Positions 1-9,345 of a DNA stretch of 64,000 nucleotides are shown here, piece after piece. The stretch comes from CAZMNY01 sp964567745 (GTDB lineage: Bacteria > Planctomycetota > Planctomycetia > Pirellulales > Pirellulaceae), in the NCBI GenBank assembly GCA_964567745.1, contig CAZMNY010000012.1:1-64000 (forward strand), read 5' to 3'. Below the pieces are notes generated by a model that saw only the letters and a list, made by a program, of their open reading frames with translations, was not told the origin of the DNA and made no database searches. The first letter of the stretch is position 1. Each line of letters opens with the position of its first letter. The translations under genes and the position numbers were made by a program.

Positions 1-245
1 TGCGCGTCACTACCTGAGGTAGGAGCCTTGTGCGGTAGTTCCGCTCGCAGGGATCTGCGCGGGGGCGCTGGGCAACCAGCGTCCCTACCGCCACGGCTTA
101 GCGGCCGGCTCGGGGTCCGCCGCCGAGAGTGGCTGCAAGAGTGGTGCCGCGCAGCACAATAAGAGTGTGATTAGAAGTGGTTTGATTGCGTGTTGAATAT
201 TCATATCAGCCTTTTGTCGCCGTTCGCTCCGCGAAAGGCGACTTT
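1..245. repeat. intergenic region with repeat-like hairpins
   Basis: No credible gene. Two hairpins are visible: CGCTGG/CCAGCG around a 4-nt loop (66-81), and a longer one at 216-242 with GTCGCC/GGCGAC outside, one mismatch, then TTCGC/GCGAA around TCC. The flavour (GC-rich, hairpins with the text 'ACCAGCGTCCCTACCGC') resembles dispersed intergenic repeats I associate with planctomycete genomes; that link is from memory. The second hairpin lies about 70 nt past the stop of the minus-strand operon but has no U-run on that strand, so a terminator role is unproven. Confidence 0.4.
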
Positions 246-313
246 GGTCGTCACTGCTTAATCATCGCCGCATTCATCAGTTCACGAGCTTCCATCGTTT
301 CGTTGCTCTCTGT

Positions 314-1606
314 CTACCCGAGTAAGCCGTTCAATGGCCCTGTACTGTCGGCAAACCTCTTGAGGCCGGTACCCATCAATTGAGCTTGTGAAAGCCACAG
401 GTTTGCCAACGGCGTATTGTCGGGGCAACGGAGAATTCGCCCGGTCTTGATTCTGCCATTGGCGGAACCTGCCACGATAATGGGAAGCTCATTCATGGTG
501 TGATGTTCTCCATCTCCCAATCCAGAACCCAATGTGATCATGGAGTGATCCAACAGCGTGCCTTCCCCCTCCTGGATCGCATCGAGCTGTTCGAGCACTT
601 CCGCAAACAGCTCGACATAAAACCGGTCGACTTGACCCAGCATCTTCTTCACGCGGTCTTGGCCTTGGGCATGCGTGAGTCCATGATGTGATTTGGTGAA
701 ATTCAATTCATGGAAGAGTTGCGGCGTACCCCACCTTTCGGGTGCGAGCATGAACGTGGCAACATGCGTGAGGTCGCCCTGAAATGCCAGCACCAGCATT
801 TTGCCCATCAGTCGTATGTACTCGCCACGCGTCATGGGCGCGTCATCCGGTTCTTGGATGTCGGCCTTCTCGTGGTTTTTGTAGTAGCTGTTGAGCTTCT
901 CAATTTGCCTTTCGATTTCTCTCACGGAAGTGAAGTATTCGTCCAGCTTGTCTTTGTCGTGACGATTGAGATTTTTCTGGAAGTTGGAGGCATCCTGCAA
1001 AATCAGGTCCGTAATCTCTTTGTCCGACTTGCTGGTCTTGAAAAGAATCTGATAGACGTGACGCGGATCTTTGATCGACGTCGCCACATGCTCTGGCCCA
1101 TGCCAGGAGATGTTGTCTAGGTAGATCGATTCTTTGAGGTCTTTAAACGTATTGCAGTTCAGCTCCAGGGATCGAATCGGCGTTCGATGGCTGACTTGAT
1201 CTGCAATCAGGTGATCGAGGGTCCTGTCCATGGGGTAAACAGATTTGAGCGGGCCATGAGGGTCGGCTGAAGACAGGTAGCACGAGCTGCATTGATTGTG
1301 AACATCAACGCCTCTGACATTGACTCGGGACAACCCCGTGATCAGCGTGACCTTGTCGCCTACTTTTTTCAGCGGGCTCAACGTTGGCATCGACAAGAAG
1401 TGCTGACTGTCCTTCTTGGGGAAAAAGTGATCTCTCACAAAACCCATCGGCGAATAGAAAGACGCGAAACGCAAAGACGGCTCCTTCACCTTCTTGGTTG
1501 CCCCCGCTGCTGCAACCGTCTCCAGCCAGGGAAGAGCCATCATGCTGCCACCCGCCCCATACAGAAATTTGCGCCTGTTGAAATGATTGTTGTCGAGATG
1601 TTTCAT
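314..1606 (-). CDS. DUF1552 family Tat-exported protein
   Basis: Secreted planctomycete protein of the DUF1552 family; no established biochemical function. A twin-arginine motif (N-R-R-K-F-L, residues 10-15) is followed by a Gly/Ala/Leu stretch, so Tat export of a folded protein is likely. The N-terminal block around 'FYSPMGFVRDHFFP' and the C-terminal 'GSGLGDGEHH' block are typical; the latter recalls the phosphatase-like fold also proposed for DUF1501, but that is inference. It is the last gene of a three-gene minus-strand operon: its ATG overlaps the stop of the DUF1592 cytochrome in an ATGA arrangement, and GGAGGA sits 7 nt before the ATG, which fixes the start. Translational coupling with the cytochrome is likely. 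Confidence 0.9.
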   Translation of the reverse strand: MKHLDNNHFNRRKFLYGAGGSMMALPWLETVAAAGATKKVKEPSLRFASFYSPMGFVRDHFFPKKDSQHFLSMPTLSPLKKVGDKVTLITGLSRVNVRGVDVHNQCSSCYLSSADPHGPLKSVYPMDRTLDHLIADQVSHRTPIRSLELNCNTFKDLKESIYLDNISWHGPEHVATSIKDPRHVYQILFKTSKSDKEITDLILQDASNFQKNLNRHDKDKLDEYFTSVREIERQIEKLNSYYKNHEKADIQEPDDAPMTRGEYIRLMGKMLVLAFQGDLTHVATFMLAPERWGTPQLFHELNFTKSHHGLTHAQGQDRVKKMLGQVDRFYVELFAEVLEQLDAIQEGEGTLLDHSMITLGSGLGDGEHHTMNELPIIVAGSANGRIKTGRILRCPDNTPLANLWLSQAQLMGTGLKRFADSTGPLNGLLG

Positions 1607-4227
1607 TTTTCATTCCTCCGTGTGAATATTGGGTGAATCACAATGTTCTTGAGGACATCTCTCATTTTGTAATCATCTTTTTTGCTCTCTTTTGCGATTT
1701 CATGGACCGCAATTCGATCCGCCAAGGTCAGTTCGCGACCCAAACCATAGGACAGCAGATGCTTGATGAGCGCTTTGGCAAACACATCCTTTTCTGCCAG
1801 CACGGCGTCCTTGAACCCCACGACATCCTTGAAGTCATGCTTGCCAAACAGCTTTCCACTGGCATCCACCTTCAAGCCGGTTCGATAAGTATCTCGCCAA
1901 CGCCCCAGCAGATCATAATTTTCGAAGGCAAATCCCAAGGAGTCAATTTTCTTGTGGCAACCGGCACACTGGGCATTACTGCTGTGCTGTTTTAGCTTTT
2001 GTCTGACCGTCAAACCTTCGTCTTGAAGTGTTTTGTCGTCCGCCTTTAAGTCAGGCACGTTGTCCGGCGGAGGCTCCGGAGGATCGTTAAAGATGACCGA
2101 AGAGACCCAAGACCCGCGCGTAATCGGCAATGAGCGAAACGGCCCCGAGGTCATCACCATCACGGCCCCTGTGGTGATCACGCCACCGTATCTTCGGTCC
2201 GTTAGCGGCGTCCGCGTGAAATCGATGTGGCGCAGGTTCACGTTGATTGGATAGGTGGCGGCTCTGCCCTGATACCATTCCTTTAACAAGTGACTGCGGT
2301 ACGTAAAGTCGGAATCGACCAGTTCCAAGATGGGCCTGTTCTCGACGAAAACAGTTTCAAAATTAAGCAGCGGCTCCAGCATCATATGCATGCCGCGCTT
2401 GTATGATATTTTGTCGTCGCCACCGAAGTAGTAATCTCGATGGGTCTTGAAATCAGGGGAGGCAGAAACCAGATTGTTAAGCTTTAACCACTGGGGCGCA
2501 AAACTGTCGCAGAAGTTTTTCACGCGACGATGGTTGAGCATGCGATCCACCTGCCCTTCCAACACACCAGTGTCTTGCAGATTTCCCTCGCCAGCCAAGG
2601 CCAGCAATTCATCGTCGGGGATCGAACTCCAGAAAAAAAACGATAAACGCATGGCCAGATCAAAGGAGGCATGAGTCGGCAAGGCCCTGTCTGTTTCGTT
2701 GTGAACAAAAATGAATCGCGGTGAAGCCAAGGCCGCCGATACGACGTCTTTCATGCTTTGGGCAAATCCGCCGTTTTTTTCGTACTGCCGGTCAAAATAC
2801 TCGGTGTACAGATCCAAGGTCGCCCGATCAGCGGGAGACTTGAAAGCTTTGAGAAGAAACTTTGCAATGCGTTCATGCGCAATTTGTTGGATTGGCTGCT
2901 CGAGTTTTAACCTGACATCCACATCCTTTTGCCAGCTGCCAACCAACGTATCCTTGGCGACTTGCTGATCGCCGTCCGCAATACTCTTAATCTGAGTCTT
3001 GCTCAATCCGGATCGGTACAAGCGAACGTCGTTGAGATCTCCGTGAAAGGGTTCGCCTCCATACGAGCCGATCTTCATTGGCTGTGTGCTTTGAGTGTTG
3101 AGCTTGCCCTCGATCGCTTTGCTACCGATCTGCTTTCCATCCACATAGAGATGCATTTGCTTGCCGTCGAACGTGCCGGCCACGTGATGCCACTTGCCAT
3201 CGGCAATTGCCGTCGGTTTCACTGTGGCACCGAATTCGACGTAACGGCCGGCGATGCCAGCGCCCATCCAAAGCCCCCAGGTGTCGCCAGTCCTGCCAAT
3301 GGCTAACAACTGGCGGCGCCATGCATCTTCCCGGCGGGCAATGGTTTGCCACCGGTCGGTTGTTTTGGATGGGCGGATCCACGCGCTGATCGTTACGCCC
3401 GTGCTGCGCGTTGCAACGGACCGATCTGTTGTAATGGAGCCGAATCCGGTCGCCTGTTGCTGCTTGGTTGGATCTTGAAAAAGATCGTTCCAGCTGCGAC
3501 AGTTCTCGTCGAAATTTTCTGCATGGACAACCGACCGGCTGAGCTCCAAGAAGGATTTCATCAGCACGGGAGACAAACTCAGATGATCGCCACGATTGTT
3601 GAACCCATTTTCTGCCGGAGGATCTTTTGGGAAGGCCATCACACCCAGCAAACGATTCTCCAACATTTGCTGCAAGCCCATAATCCGATTCCCGGCTCTT
3701 ACGACGTCGGGCATCTTGCCTGTTTCGGGCCGGAAGTAATTATTGTGGTCTCGAATGATGCGATCACTGATGGAATAAACCCAACAGTCAAGATCAAACA
3801 GGTCCCGTACCGCGTTTCCATATTCAAAGCGGTTCATCCGTCTCATTCGGAAGGGAATCAGCCTTTGGTTGACTAATGACCGATTCAACGACTTATTCAA
3901 ATGCATGAGCAAGGACTGCCGCTGAGTTTCTGAAGGCTGCTTCTCAGCTTCTGGAGGCATTTCATTCTTGTCCAAAACCTCGATCATTTTTTCGATCAAT
4001 TGCGGACTCTTCTCCAGATCTTTCCATGACGAGAACTCGGTCAGTTTGACCTGGCCTTCGGTCTCTTTTCGCCCATGACAATCGTAGCAATAGGTTTGAA
4101 GCATGGGCTGAACGCGTTTACTGAAGTCGTCCACGCTTTTAGAAGGCTCTGCACCCTGCGTGATTGACGAGAGAAGCAAAGCCGCTATTAGGGCATTCGC
4201 AATAGGACGTGTCATGCAACACCTCAT
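1603..4227 (-). CDS. DUF1592-type c-type cytochrome with internal LamG domain
   Basis: Large secreted haem protein of the planctomycete PSCyt/DUF1592 group. Order read from the sequence: signal peptide (about 1-27), CxxCH haem site C-Y-D-C-H near residue 50, DUF1587-like block ('FRMRRMNRFEYGNAVRDLFDLD'-like, around 125-145), an inserted concanavalin-like LamG domain (about 275-420, ending 'LNDVRLYRSGLS'), then DUF1595, DUF1592, DUF1588 with a second CxxCH (C-A-G-C-H), and DUF1585 at the C-terminus. Role is unknown; electron transfer coupled to extracellular polymer use is often suggested. An internal ATG at 4215 has GAGGTG just upstream and may be the true start. It sits 12 nt after the DUF1501 gene and overlaps the DUF1552 gene by 4 nt. 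Confidence 0.92.
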   Translation of the reverse strand: MRCCMTRPIANALIAALLLSSITQGAEPSKSVDDFSKRVQPMLQTYCYDCHGRKETEGQVKLTEFSSWKDLEKSPQLIEKMIEVLDKNEMPPEAEKQPSETQRQSLLMHLNKSLNRSLVNQRLIPFRMRRMNRFEYGNAVRDLFDLDCWVYSISDRIIRDHNNYFRPETGKMPDVVRAGNRIMGLQQMLENRLLGVMAFPKDPPAENGFNNRGDHLSLSPVLMKSFLELSRSVVHAENFDENCRSWNDLFQDPTKQQQATGFGSITTDRSVATRSTGVTISAWIRPSKTTDRWQTIARREDAWRRQLLAIGRTGDTWGLWMGAGIAGRYVEFGATVKPTAIADGKWHHVAGTFDGKQMHLYVDGKQIGSKAIEGKLNTQSTQPMKIGSYGGEPFHGDLNDVRLYRSGLSKTQIKSIADGDQQVAKDTLVGSWQKDVDVRLKLEQPIQQIAHERIAKFLLKAFKSPADRATLDLYTEYFDRQYEKNGGFAQSMKDVVSAALASPRFIFVHNETDRALPTHASFDLAMRLSFFFWSSIPDDELLALAGEGNLQDTGVLEGQVDRMLNHRRVKNFCDSFAPQWLKLNNLVSASPDFKTHRDYYFGGDDKISYKRGMHMMLEPLLNFETVFVENRPILELVDSDFTYRSHLLKEWYQGRAATYPINVNLRHIDFTRTPLTDRRYGGVITTGAVMVMTSGPFRSLPITRGSWVSSVIFNDPPEPPPDNVPDLKADDKTLQDEGLTVRQKLKQHSSNAQCAGCHKKIDSLGFAFENYDLLGRWRDTYRTGLKVDASGKLFGKHDFKDVVGFKDAVLAEKDVFAKALIKHLLSYGLGRELTLADRIAVHEIAKESKKDDYKMRDVLKNIVIHPIFTRRNEK

Positions 4228-4239
4228 CAGTGTTTGATG

Positions 4240-5583
4240 TCAAAACAGAGGCAACGGATTGCCACTGCAAATCTGAAACGGCCTTCCCAGTTGGTCATGT
4301 TGTTCGGTGCGTGGGTTGATTCCCAAGGCCGTATAAACGGTCGCATGAAAATCGGCCGGCGTGCATGGATCCAAGGCTGGTTTGGCGCCGTCTGTGTCAC
4401 TGCTGCCATAAACCTGGCCGCCTCGTATCCCTCCACCAGCCAAGATCTGCGAATAGACCGCGGGAAAGTGATCGCGACCGCCATTCTTGTTGATCTTGGG
4501 CGTGCGGCCGAAGTCGGTTAAGACCACGACAAGCGTTTCTTCCAACAGTCCGCGTTGCTCGAGGTCGGTTAGCAGCGTGGATATCGAGCGATCGAACACC
4601 GGCAACAGGCGTTTTTTCATTTTGGAGAAGTGGTCGCGATGCGTGTCCCAGTTATCCCCGTTGCCGCCCGCCAAATCGCCGGCTCCGGCGTTGACTTGCA
4701 CCACGGGAACGCCGGCTTCGACCAGTCGTCGGGCCAGCAGCATGCTTTGTCCGCCGATGTGATCGCCGTACATCTCGCGGATTCTGGGGTCTTCGCGATC
4801 CAGGTCGTAGGCATCTTTGACCGGCGAGCTGAGCAGCACGTCTGCCGCCATCTTGCGGAAACGGTCGAATCGGTCGTAGTCGGCTTGCGAGCCGATCGTT
4901 CGTTCGAGTTGCTGGCGCAATGTATTCCGTGTGATGATTCGCTCGCGGCGCAAGTTGAGCTTTAGATCCATCTCGTGATCCGTGTAGCGCGAAACGCCGC
5001 CGTATGGCTTGCCCGCCGGCGTCTTCATCATGATTGGATCGTATTCCGAGCCGAGCCAACCCCCAAACTGTCCCTGGATCAATGCATTGTTATCGTAGTT
5101 TAAGTACGGCATACAAATTGCGTGCGGCGTCCCTTCGTCAGCTTTGCAAAACTTGGAAATCATTGCCGCCAGCGATGGCCAATTGCTGCGATCCTTGGCC
5201 TTTCCAGCCGGTTTCGCCTGTCCAGTAATGCTCGTGTAAAGGGCTCCGCCGTGCCCGCCGACAGCGTGATGAAGCGAGCGAACGACGGCTAGCTTCTCGG
5301 AGTGCTTTGCCATCAAGGGGATATGTTCGCAGAATTGAATTCCTGGCGTCGCGGTGGAAGTCGCAGAGAACTCGCCCCGCAAGTCCGAAAGCGCATGCGG
5401 CTTGGGGTCCCACGACTCCTGGTGAGCGATGCCGCCCCACAGATAGATGACAATGCACGACTTTGCGCTCGGCGCGATGGCAGCTTGAGCGCGTGCCTGC
5501 AAAAACGTCGGGATTGTCAGTCCGGCGAGTCCGACGCTCGAACGAAGAACATCGCGTCGTGAGTAATGAAGATAGATCATCAT
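4240..5583 (-). CDS. DUF1501 family Tat-exported protein
   Basis: Member of DUF1501, a secreted family related to the alkaline-phosphatase/sulfatase fold and massively expanded in Planctomycetota. The N-terminus has a short twin-arginine signal (S-R-R-D-V-L, residues 8-13, then a hydrophobic run to about 33). Family blocks include 'WGGIAHQESWDPKP' after the signal, 'VQVNAGAGDLAGGNGDNWDTH' in the middle (aspartate/histidine cluster), and 'VLTDFGRTPKINKNGGRDH' near the end. Length (447) is usual. First gene of the operon with the DUF1592 cytochrome and DUF1552 genes, the common pairing in this phylum. Catalytic activity has not been shown for the family as far as I know. Confidence 0.9.
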   Translation of the reverse strand: MMIYLHYSRRDVLRSSVGLAGLTIPTFLQARAQAAIAPSAKSCIVIYLWGGIAHQESWDPKPHALSDLRGEFSATSTATPGIQFCEHIPLMAKHSEKLAVVRSLHHAVGGHGGALYTSITGQAKPAGKAKDRSNWPSLAAMISKFCKADEGTPHAICMPYLNYDNNALIQGQFGGWLGSEYDPIMMKTPAGKPYGGVSRYTDHEMDLKLNLRRERIITRNTLRQQLERTIGSQADYDRFDRFRKMAADVLLSSPVKDAYDLDREDPRIREMYGDHIGGQSMLLARRLVEAGVPVVQVNAGAGDLAGGNGDNWDTHRDHFSKMKKRLLPVFDRSISTLLTDLEQRGLLEETLVVVLTDFGRTPKINKNGGRDHFPAVYSQILAGGGIRGGQVYGSSDTDGAKPALDPCTPADFHATVYTALGINPRTEQHDQLGRPFQICSGNPLPLF

Positions 5584-5682
5584 GCTCCTATGATTTGGCG
5601 GATTGACTCGGCCCCTTCGACAGCGAGCAGACTTTGATCGAGTCTGGTGCTGTCTCTCACGACATTCTGAACTTTTCGGCGC

Positions 5683-5968
5683 GAGTTCTCAACACCACGG
5701 CTTCAACCGGTGCTTTGACCTCCATGCGGGTAACGAAGTCGGTAAGGCTGACGGCGAGATTCAAGCTCGCGAGCGCCTCGGCGGAATGCTTCGTTACTAT
5801 CATCGCGTGGCGAGCGCGACCGGTGAGCGCCGAAAGCAGAATTGCCCAAAAAGTGACGGGACTGGCGTGACTCGCGCGCCGGATCGGCCGAAATCCAAGA
5901 ATGGAATGGCTACGAAAACCGAGATTTCAAAGAGTAAACACGTCGTTTCAGTTTTTTGGCCCTACGGG
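5683..5968 (+). mobile_element. decayed 3' end of an integrase-type IS (copy 1)
   Basis: Remnant of a DDE integrase-type transposase and its right end. In frame, 'GEIQARERLGGMLRYYHR' (about 5758-5811) matches the C-terminal tail typical of planctomycete integrase-core transposases and the tail of copy 2 near 9.95-10.01 kb. Downstream, 5922-5968 is nearly identical to 10148-10194 (core CGTCGTTTCAGTTTTTTGG), which I read as the IS right end. Everything upstream of about 5683 is too eroded to recognise, and there is no start codon. The rest of the gap (5584-5682, 5969-6163) holds nothing recognisable except a possible -10 element near 6102. Confidence 0.65.
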
Positions 5969-6163
5969 GAATCGCCTGTTGGTGGAAATCGAGAGTCCAC
6001 CGCCAGAAAGGCTCGTTCTTTTTTGCTGTAAAATTCGGAAATCGCAAACAGTTCATCTTGTTCTTCCAAAGTGCCTCGTTTCGCTGACGCTGTCCAGCGA
6101 GTTACAATGATGAACACCGATTCTCAGCGAATACTTTCCATCGAAAACTCAGATTCGAACCCG

Positions 6164-7204
6164 ATGAGAGACACAATGACACCAAGGCAACCCATACTTG
6201 CAGCGGCCATTTTTAGCCTTTTGTGCACGCAAGCGATCGCCGCGGATCGCGTGGTGTATGAAGGAGAGTCCGGTCTGGGGAAAGGTAAACACATTGTGTT
6301 TATCGCTTCGGACCACGAATACCGCGGCGAAGAAACCTGTCCAGCGATCGCCCGCATTCTGGCAAAGCGATATGGATTCAAGTGCACTGTTCTATTCGGC
6401 CAAACCGACGACGGGTTGATCAAGCCGGGCTCAAGTCGGATCCCTGGGATCGACGTCCTTGACGATGCGGACATGCTGTTTCTCTTCCTTCGCTTCGTTC
6501 ATCCAGAGGATGCCTGGATGGCGAAACTCGAAGCATATCTGAAACGCGGCGGTCCGGTGCTTGGGCTGCGAACTACGACTCACGCCTTTAACGGCTTGAA
6601 GGGCAAGTACGCGTACCACAACTTTAATAACCGTGATGCGAGTTTTGTCGGCGGCTTCGGACGGCAAGTTCTCGGCGAAACGTGGAACCCAAGCCTCGGC
6701 GCTGGGCACTATGGGAGAAACCACAAATTCGCCACGGCGATGCATCCTGTGCCAAAACAGAAGGACCATCCAATCATGCAAGGCGTCAAGGATATGCACG
6801 CCATGGCCGGCGCATATTCGGCCAGACCGATGCCAAACTCGACGATCCTGGCTACCAACCGCGTCCTCGAATCGATGAAAATCGGCGCCAAGGCACTGCC
6901 GGACAAAGCGCCTCAACCGGCCGCTTGGGTCCGCACTTATCGTTTCAAGGGTGGCAAGGAAGGTCGAGTATTCTGTTCGACGCAAGGTGCCTCCGAAGAC
7001 ATCCTAAGCGAAGGCGTTCGCCGCATGATCGTCAACGCAACACTCTGGTGTATGGGCTTCGAGAAATACATTACAGCGGATGCCGATGTGTCGTTCGTCG
7101 GGTCGTACAACCCTACGACCTACAATTTCAAGCCATCCATCACGGACGCCAGGCCCGGCGACATCGAAGGCTGGGATACGCCCATCTTGAAGCCGAAGAA
7201 GTAG
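6164..7204 (+). CDS. secreted ThuA-like domain protein
   Basis: ThuA-like (trehalose-utilisation) domain protein, a flavodoxin/glutamine-amidotransferase-like fold common in planctomycete glycan loci; enzymatic role unknown. The start chosen here (ATG 6164) gives a clean signal peptide (M-R-D-T-M-T-P-R-Q-P then a hydrophobic run ending A-I-A-A-D); an ATG at 6176 is equally possible. Diagnostic stretches: 'IVFIASDHEYRGEE', 'FFLRFVHPED'-like strand, 'PVLGLRTTTHAFN', and 'DHPIMQGVKD'. About 346 residues, normal for the short ThuA form. It precedes a DUF1501 gene by 289 nt; the gap (7205-7493) has no recognisable gene. Confidence 0.85.
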   Translation: MRDTMTPRQPILAAAIFSLLCTQAIAADRVVYEGESGLGKGKHIVFIASDHEYRGEETCPAIARILAKRYGFKCTVLFGQTDDGLIKPGSSRIPGIDVLDDADMLFLFLRFVHPEDAWMAKLEAYLKRGGPVLGLRTTTHAFNGLKGKYAYHNFNNRDASFVGGFGRQVLGETWNPSLGAGHYGRNHKFATAMHPVPKQKDHPIMQGVKDMHAMAGAYSARPMPNSTILATNRVLESMKIGAKALPDKAPQPAAWVRTYRFKGGKEGRVFCSTQGASEDILSEGVRRMIVNATLWCMGFEKYITADADVSFVGSYNPTTYNFKPSITDARPGDIEGWDTPILKPKK

Positions 7205-7493
7205 TACTATGCGAAGGCCGAAGATCGTTGGATTCAAGTCGAAGTCTCAGCTGGTCCGCCGCGAGCCGGAGTTGGCACAGCCCACGCGCGAGTCGCGCCA
7301 TCCCGACCGGTACTGATGACGTCGCGTCCGTCCGATGGAAAGGCAACGCCACTGATGGGGCTATTGGGAAGCCGCCGAAGACAGCAGATCGCGCGTGTCG
7401 GACCGGCTTGGTCATTTGATAGGGAGTGATATTGGAAGATGGCTCGGAACCCGTCAGAATAGTGCGCGACTAGGAACTCAAGGAGTGAGTATC

Positions 7494-8906
7494 ATGCTCT
7501 CAATCGCCGACGACCGATTGGCTCATTGTTGCGCCGGCTATACCCGCCGCGACTTCCTACGGATCGGCGCGCTGGGCGTTGGCGGATTGACCCTGGCCGA
7601 TCTGTTGCGGGCGCGGACCGAAGCTTCGTCGCCGCTGGGCCGATCGGTCCGCGACAAGTCGGTTGTATTTCTGTTTCTCAACGGCGGCCCTTCGCACATC
7701 GAATCATTCGATCCAAAGATGACCGCGCCGGCGGAAATTCGTGCGATCTTCGGTGAGATCCAAACGAAACATCCGGGCGTTACATTCGGGGCGCACTTCC
7801 CGCAAATGGCTGCGCGATCGGATCAGTTGTCCGTGGTTCGGTCGTACGGCTCGGGCAACGGCGGTCATTCCTATCAGCAAGTGGCTAGCGGCAACAATCC
7901 GACCAAGGCCACAATGGGGGCGTTGTACTCGCGCGTCGTCGGTACGAATCATCCTCGCAACGGCATTCCAACAAACGTGCTGCTGCTTCCCGAGGCGATC
8001 AATCCGGAACTCAAGCTGCAAAACAACTTCGAAACCGGCGCCCTGCCGACGCTCACACACCCCGGCGATTTGGGTGAAAGCTATTCGGCGTTCAATCCCC
8101 AGGGCGGCAGCCAACTGACCAAGAACATGGAGCTAAAGCTGCCTCGCGAGCGGTTTGGTGATCGGCGAAATCTACTGGCGAGTCTTGACCGGCTCAAGCG
8201 CGAGGCCGACGCCGGTGGGCTGAGAGGCGTTGACCGCTACCAACAGCAGGCGTTCGAAATCATCACCGGCGGCGTGGCGGATGCATTTGATCTATCGAAA
8301 GAAAATCCGCGCACAATCGCACGCTACGACACGACCCATCTGTTTGATCAGAAAGTGGTCAGCCGCTGGCATGATATGAAGCGAGCGTCGAACCTGTTGG
8401 GCAAGCAAATGCTGCTTGCGCGGCGGTTGTGCGAAGCCGGTTGCGGATTCGTGACGGTCAGCGATTGCGGCTGGGACCATCACAGCAATAACAACAGTCC
8501 CAAAGGGCTCGGCGGCTTTGCCTGGCTCGGCTCGCAAGTTGACCATGCAGTGTCGGCGTTCATCGACGATGTGCGGGACCGCGGCTTGGAAGAGAAGATT
8601 CTGCTGGTCGTGACCGGAGAAATGGGCCGCACGCCTCGAATCAACAACAACGGCGGTCGCGACCACTATGGAGAACTTACGCCGTTAGTTTTCTCTGGCG
8701 GCGGCTTGGATATGGGGCAGGTCATCGGCCGATCCGACAACCAAGCCTCACTCGCCGCGACGACTCCTTATCGACCAACTCACATGTTGTCCACGATCAT
8801 GCACGTGTTATTCGACGTGGGTGAATTGCGCATCTCACGCGGCGTCCCAAGCGGAGTGCAGAAAGTGATTACTGGCGGGGCACCGATTCCGGAGTTGGTC
8901 TCGTAG
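7494..8906 (+). CDS. DUF1501 family Tat-exported protein
   Basis: Second DUF1501 protein (470 aa). The ATG at 7494 is chosen because AAGGAG lies 8 nt upstream and because it places a textbook Tat motif (T-R-R-D-F-L-R, residues 17-23) at the right distance from the N-terminus. Family blocks: 'FLFLNGGPSHIESFDPK', 'GFVTVSDCGWDHHSNNN' (Asp/His cluster), 'VVTGEMGRTPRINNNGGRDH'. Unlike most DUF1501 genes it has no adjacent DUF1549/DUF1553 cytochrome, and the downstream sequence is a coding fragment of something else followed by IS debris, so the original partner may have been lost. Confidence 0.92.
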   Translation: MLSIADDRLAHCCAGYTRRDFLRIGALGVGGLTLADLLRARTEASSPLGRSVRDKSVVFLFLNGGPSHIESFDPKMTAPAEIRAIFGEIQTKHPGVTFGAHFPQMAARSDQLSVVRSYGSGNGGHSYQQVASGNNPTKATMGALYSRVVGTNHPRNGIPTNVLLLPEAINPELKLQNNFETGALPTLTHPGDLGESYSAFNPQGGSQLTKNMELKLPRERFGDRRNLLASLDRLKREADAGGLRGVDRYQQQAFEIITGGVADAFDLSKENPRTIARYDTTHLFDQKVVSRWHDMKRASNLLGKQMLLARRLCEAGCGFVTVSDCGWDHHSNNNSPKGLGGFAWLGSQVDHAVSAFIDDVRDRGLEEKILLVVTGEMGRTPRINNNGGRDHYGELTPLVFSGGGLDMGQVIGRSDNQASLAATTPYRPTHMLSTIMHVLFDVGELRISRGVPSGVQKVITGGAPIPELVS

Positions 8907-8911
8907 GACGC

Positions 8912-9079
8912 GTAGTATCCAAGAACTCGTCCAACGGCGAGTACGAGGCACTACCGTTTGCGTTGGAGCATACCTACAAACCGCTCACGAAGCAGCAACT
9001 CCGACAGTGGCTTCGCCAAGCGAAGATGGGTGGCATCAATGTTCGCGACATCGCGCGGGATTTGGCGATGGCGATATAA
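8912..9079 (+). pseudogene. orphan C-terminal coding fragment
   Basis: Open frame of 55 codons ending TAA with no start codon, beginning 5 nt past the DUF1501 stop. Its translation ('EYEALPFALEHTYKPLTK', 'QQLRQWLRQAKMGGINVRDI') has the composition of a real protein tail rather than a shadow, with a final amphipathic helix. I do not recognise the family. It may be what remains of a gene truncated by the rearrangements that begin just to the right. Confidence 0.35.
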
Positions 9080-9109
9080 CGTCGAATCGGCAGTATGTGT
9101 TCGCCCAAC

Positions 9110-9322
9110 CTATTGCCGTGGTCGATTGGTTACTTCTTCGCGTTTCTTACCTCGAAACTTCTCATACTCCTCGTCGGAGAACTCGAATATTCCAAGGTGT
9201 TTCCGCTGAATCTCCGTAAGTATCTTTTCACGAAACTCATCGGTAACGAGTTGGCGAGCGATAGCGTTTGAAATGCCCCCGAGTTTGCCCACGTCCTGCC
9301 GGATCAACCGAGATATTCGCAA
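9110..9322 (-). CDS. hypothetical fragment next to IS256-like remnant
   Basis: About 70 codons, possible TTG start, no convincing ribosome binding site; the frame stays open further upstream into the IS256-like remnant. Translation is charged and helical ('FREKILTEIQRKHLGIFEF', then 'SDEEYEKFRGKKREEV') and looks like genuine protein. Unrecognised. It lies directly downstream of the truncated transposase on the same strand and could be the 3' part of a gene interrupted by that element. Confidence 0.3.
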   Translation of the reverse strand: MRISRLIRQDVGKLGGISNAIARQLVTDEFREKILTEIQRKHLGIFEFSDEEYEKFRGKKREEVTNRPRQ

Positions 9323-9345
9323 GAGTCGTGTTTTGAGATTTTCGG

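Noticed and set aside
216..242. Terminator for the first minus-strand operon
   Set aside because: Stem is good, but no U-run follows on the minus strand; kept only as a hairpin.
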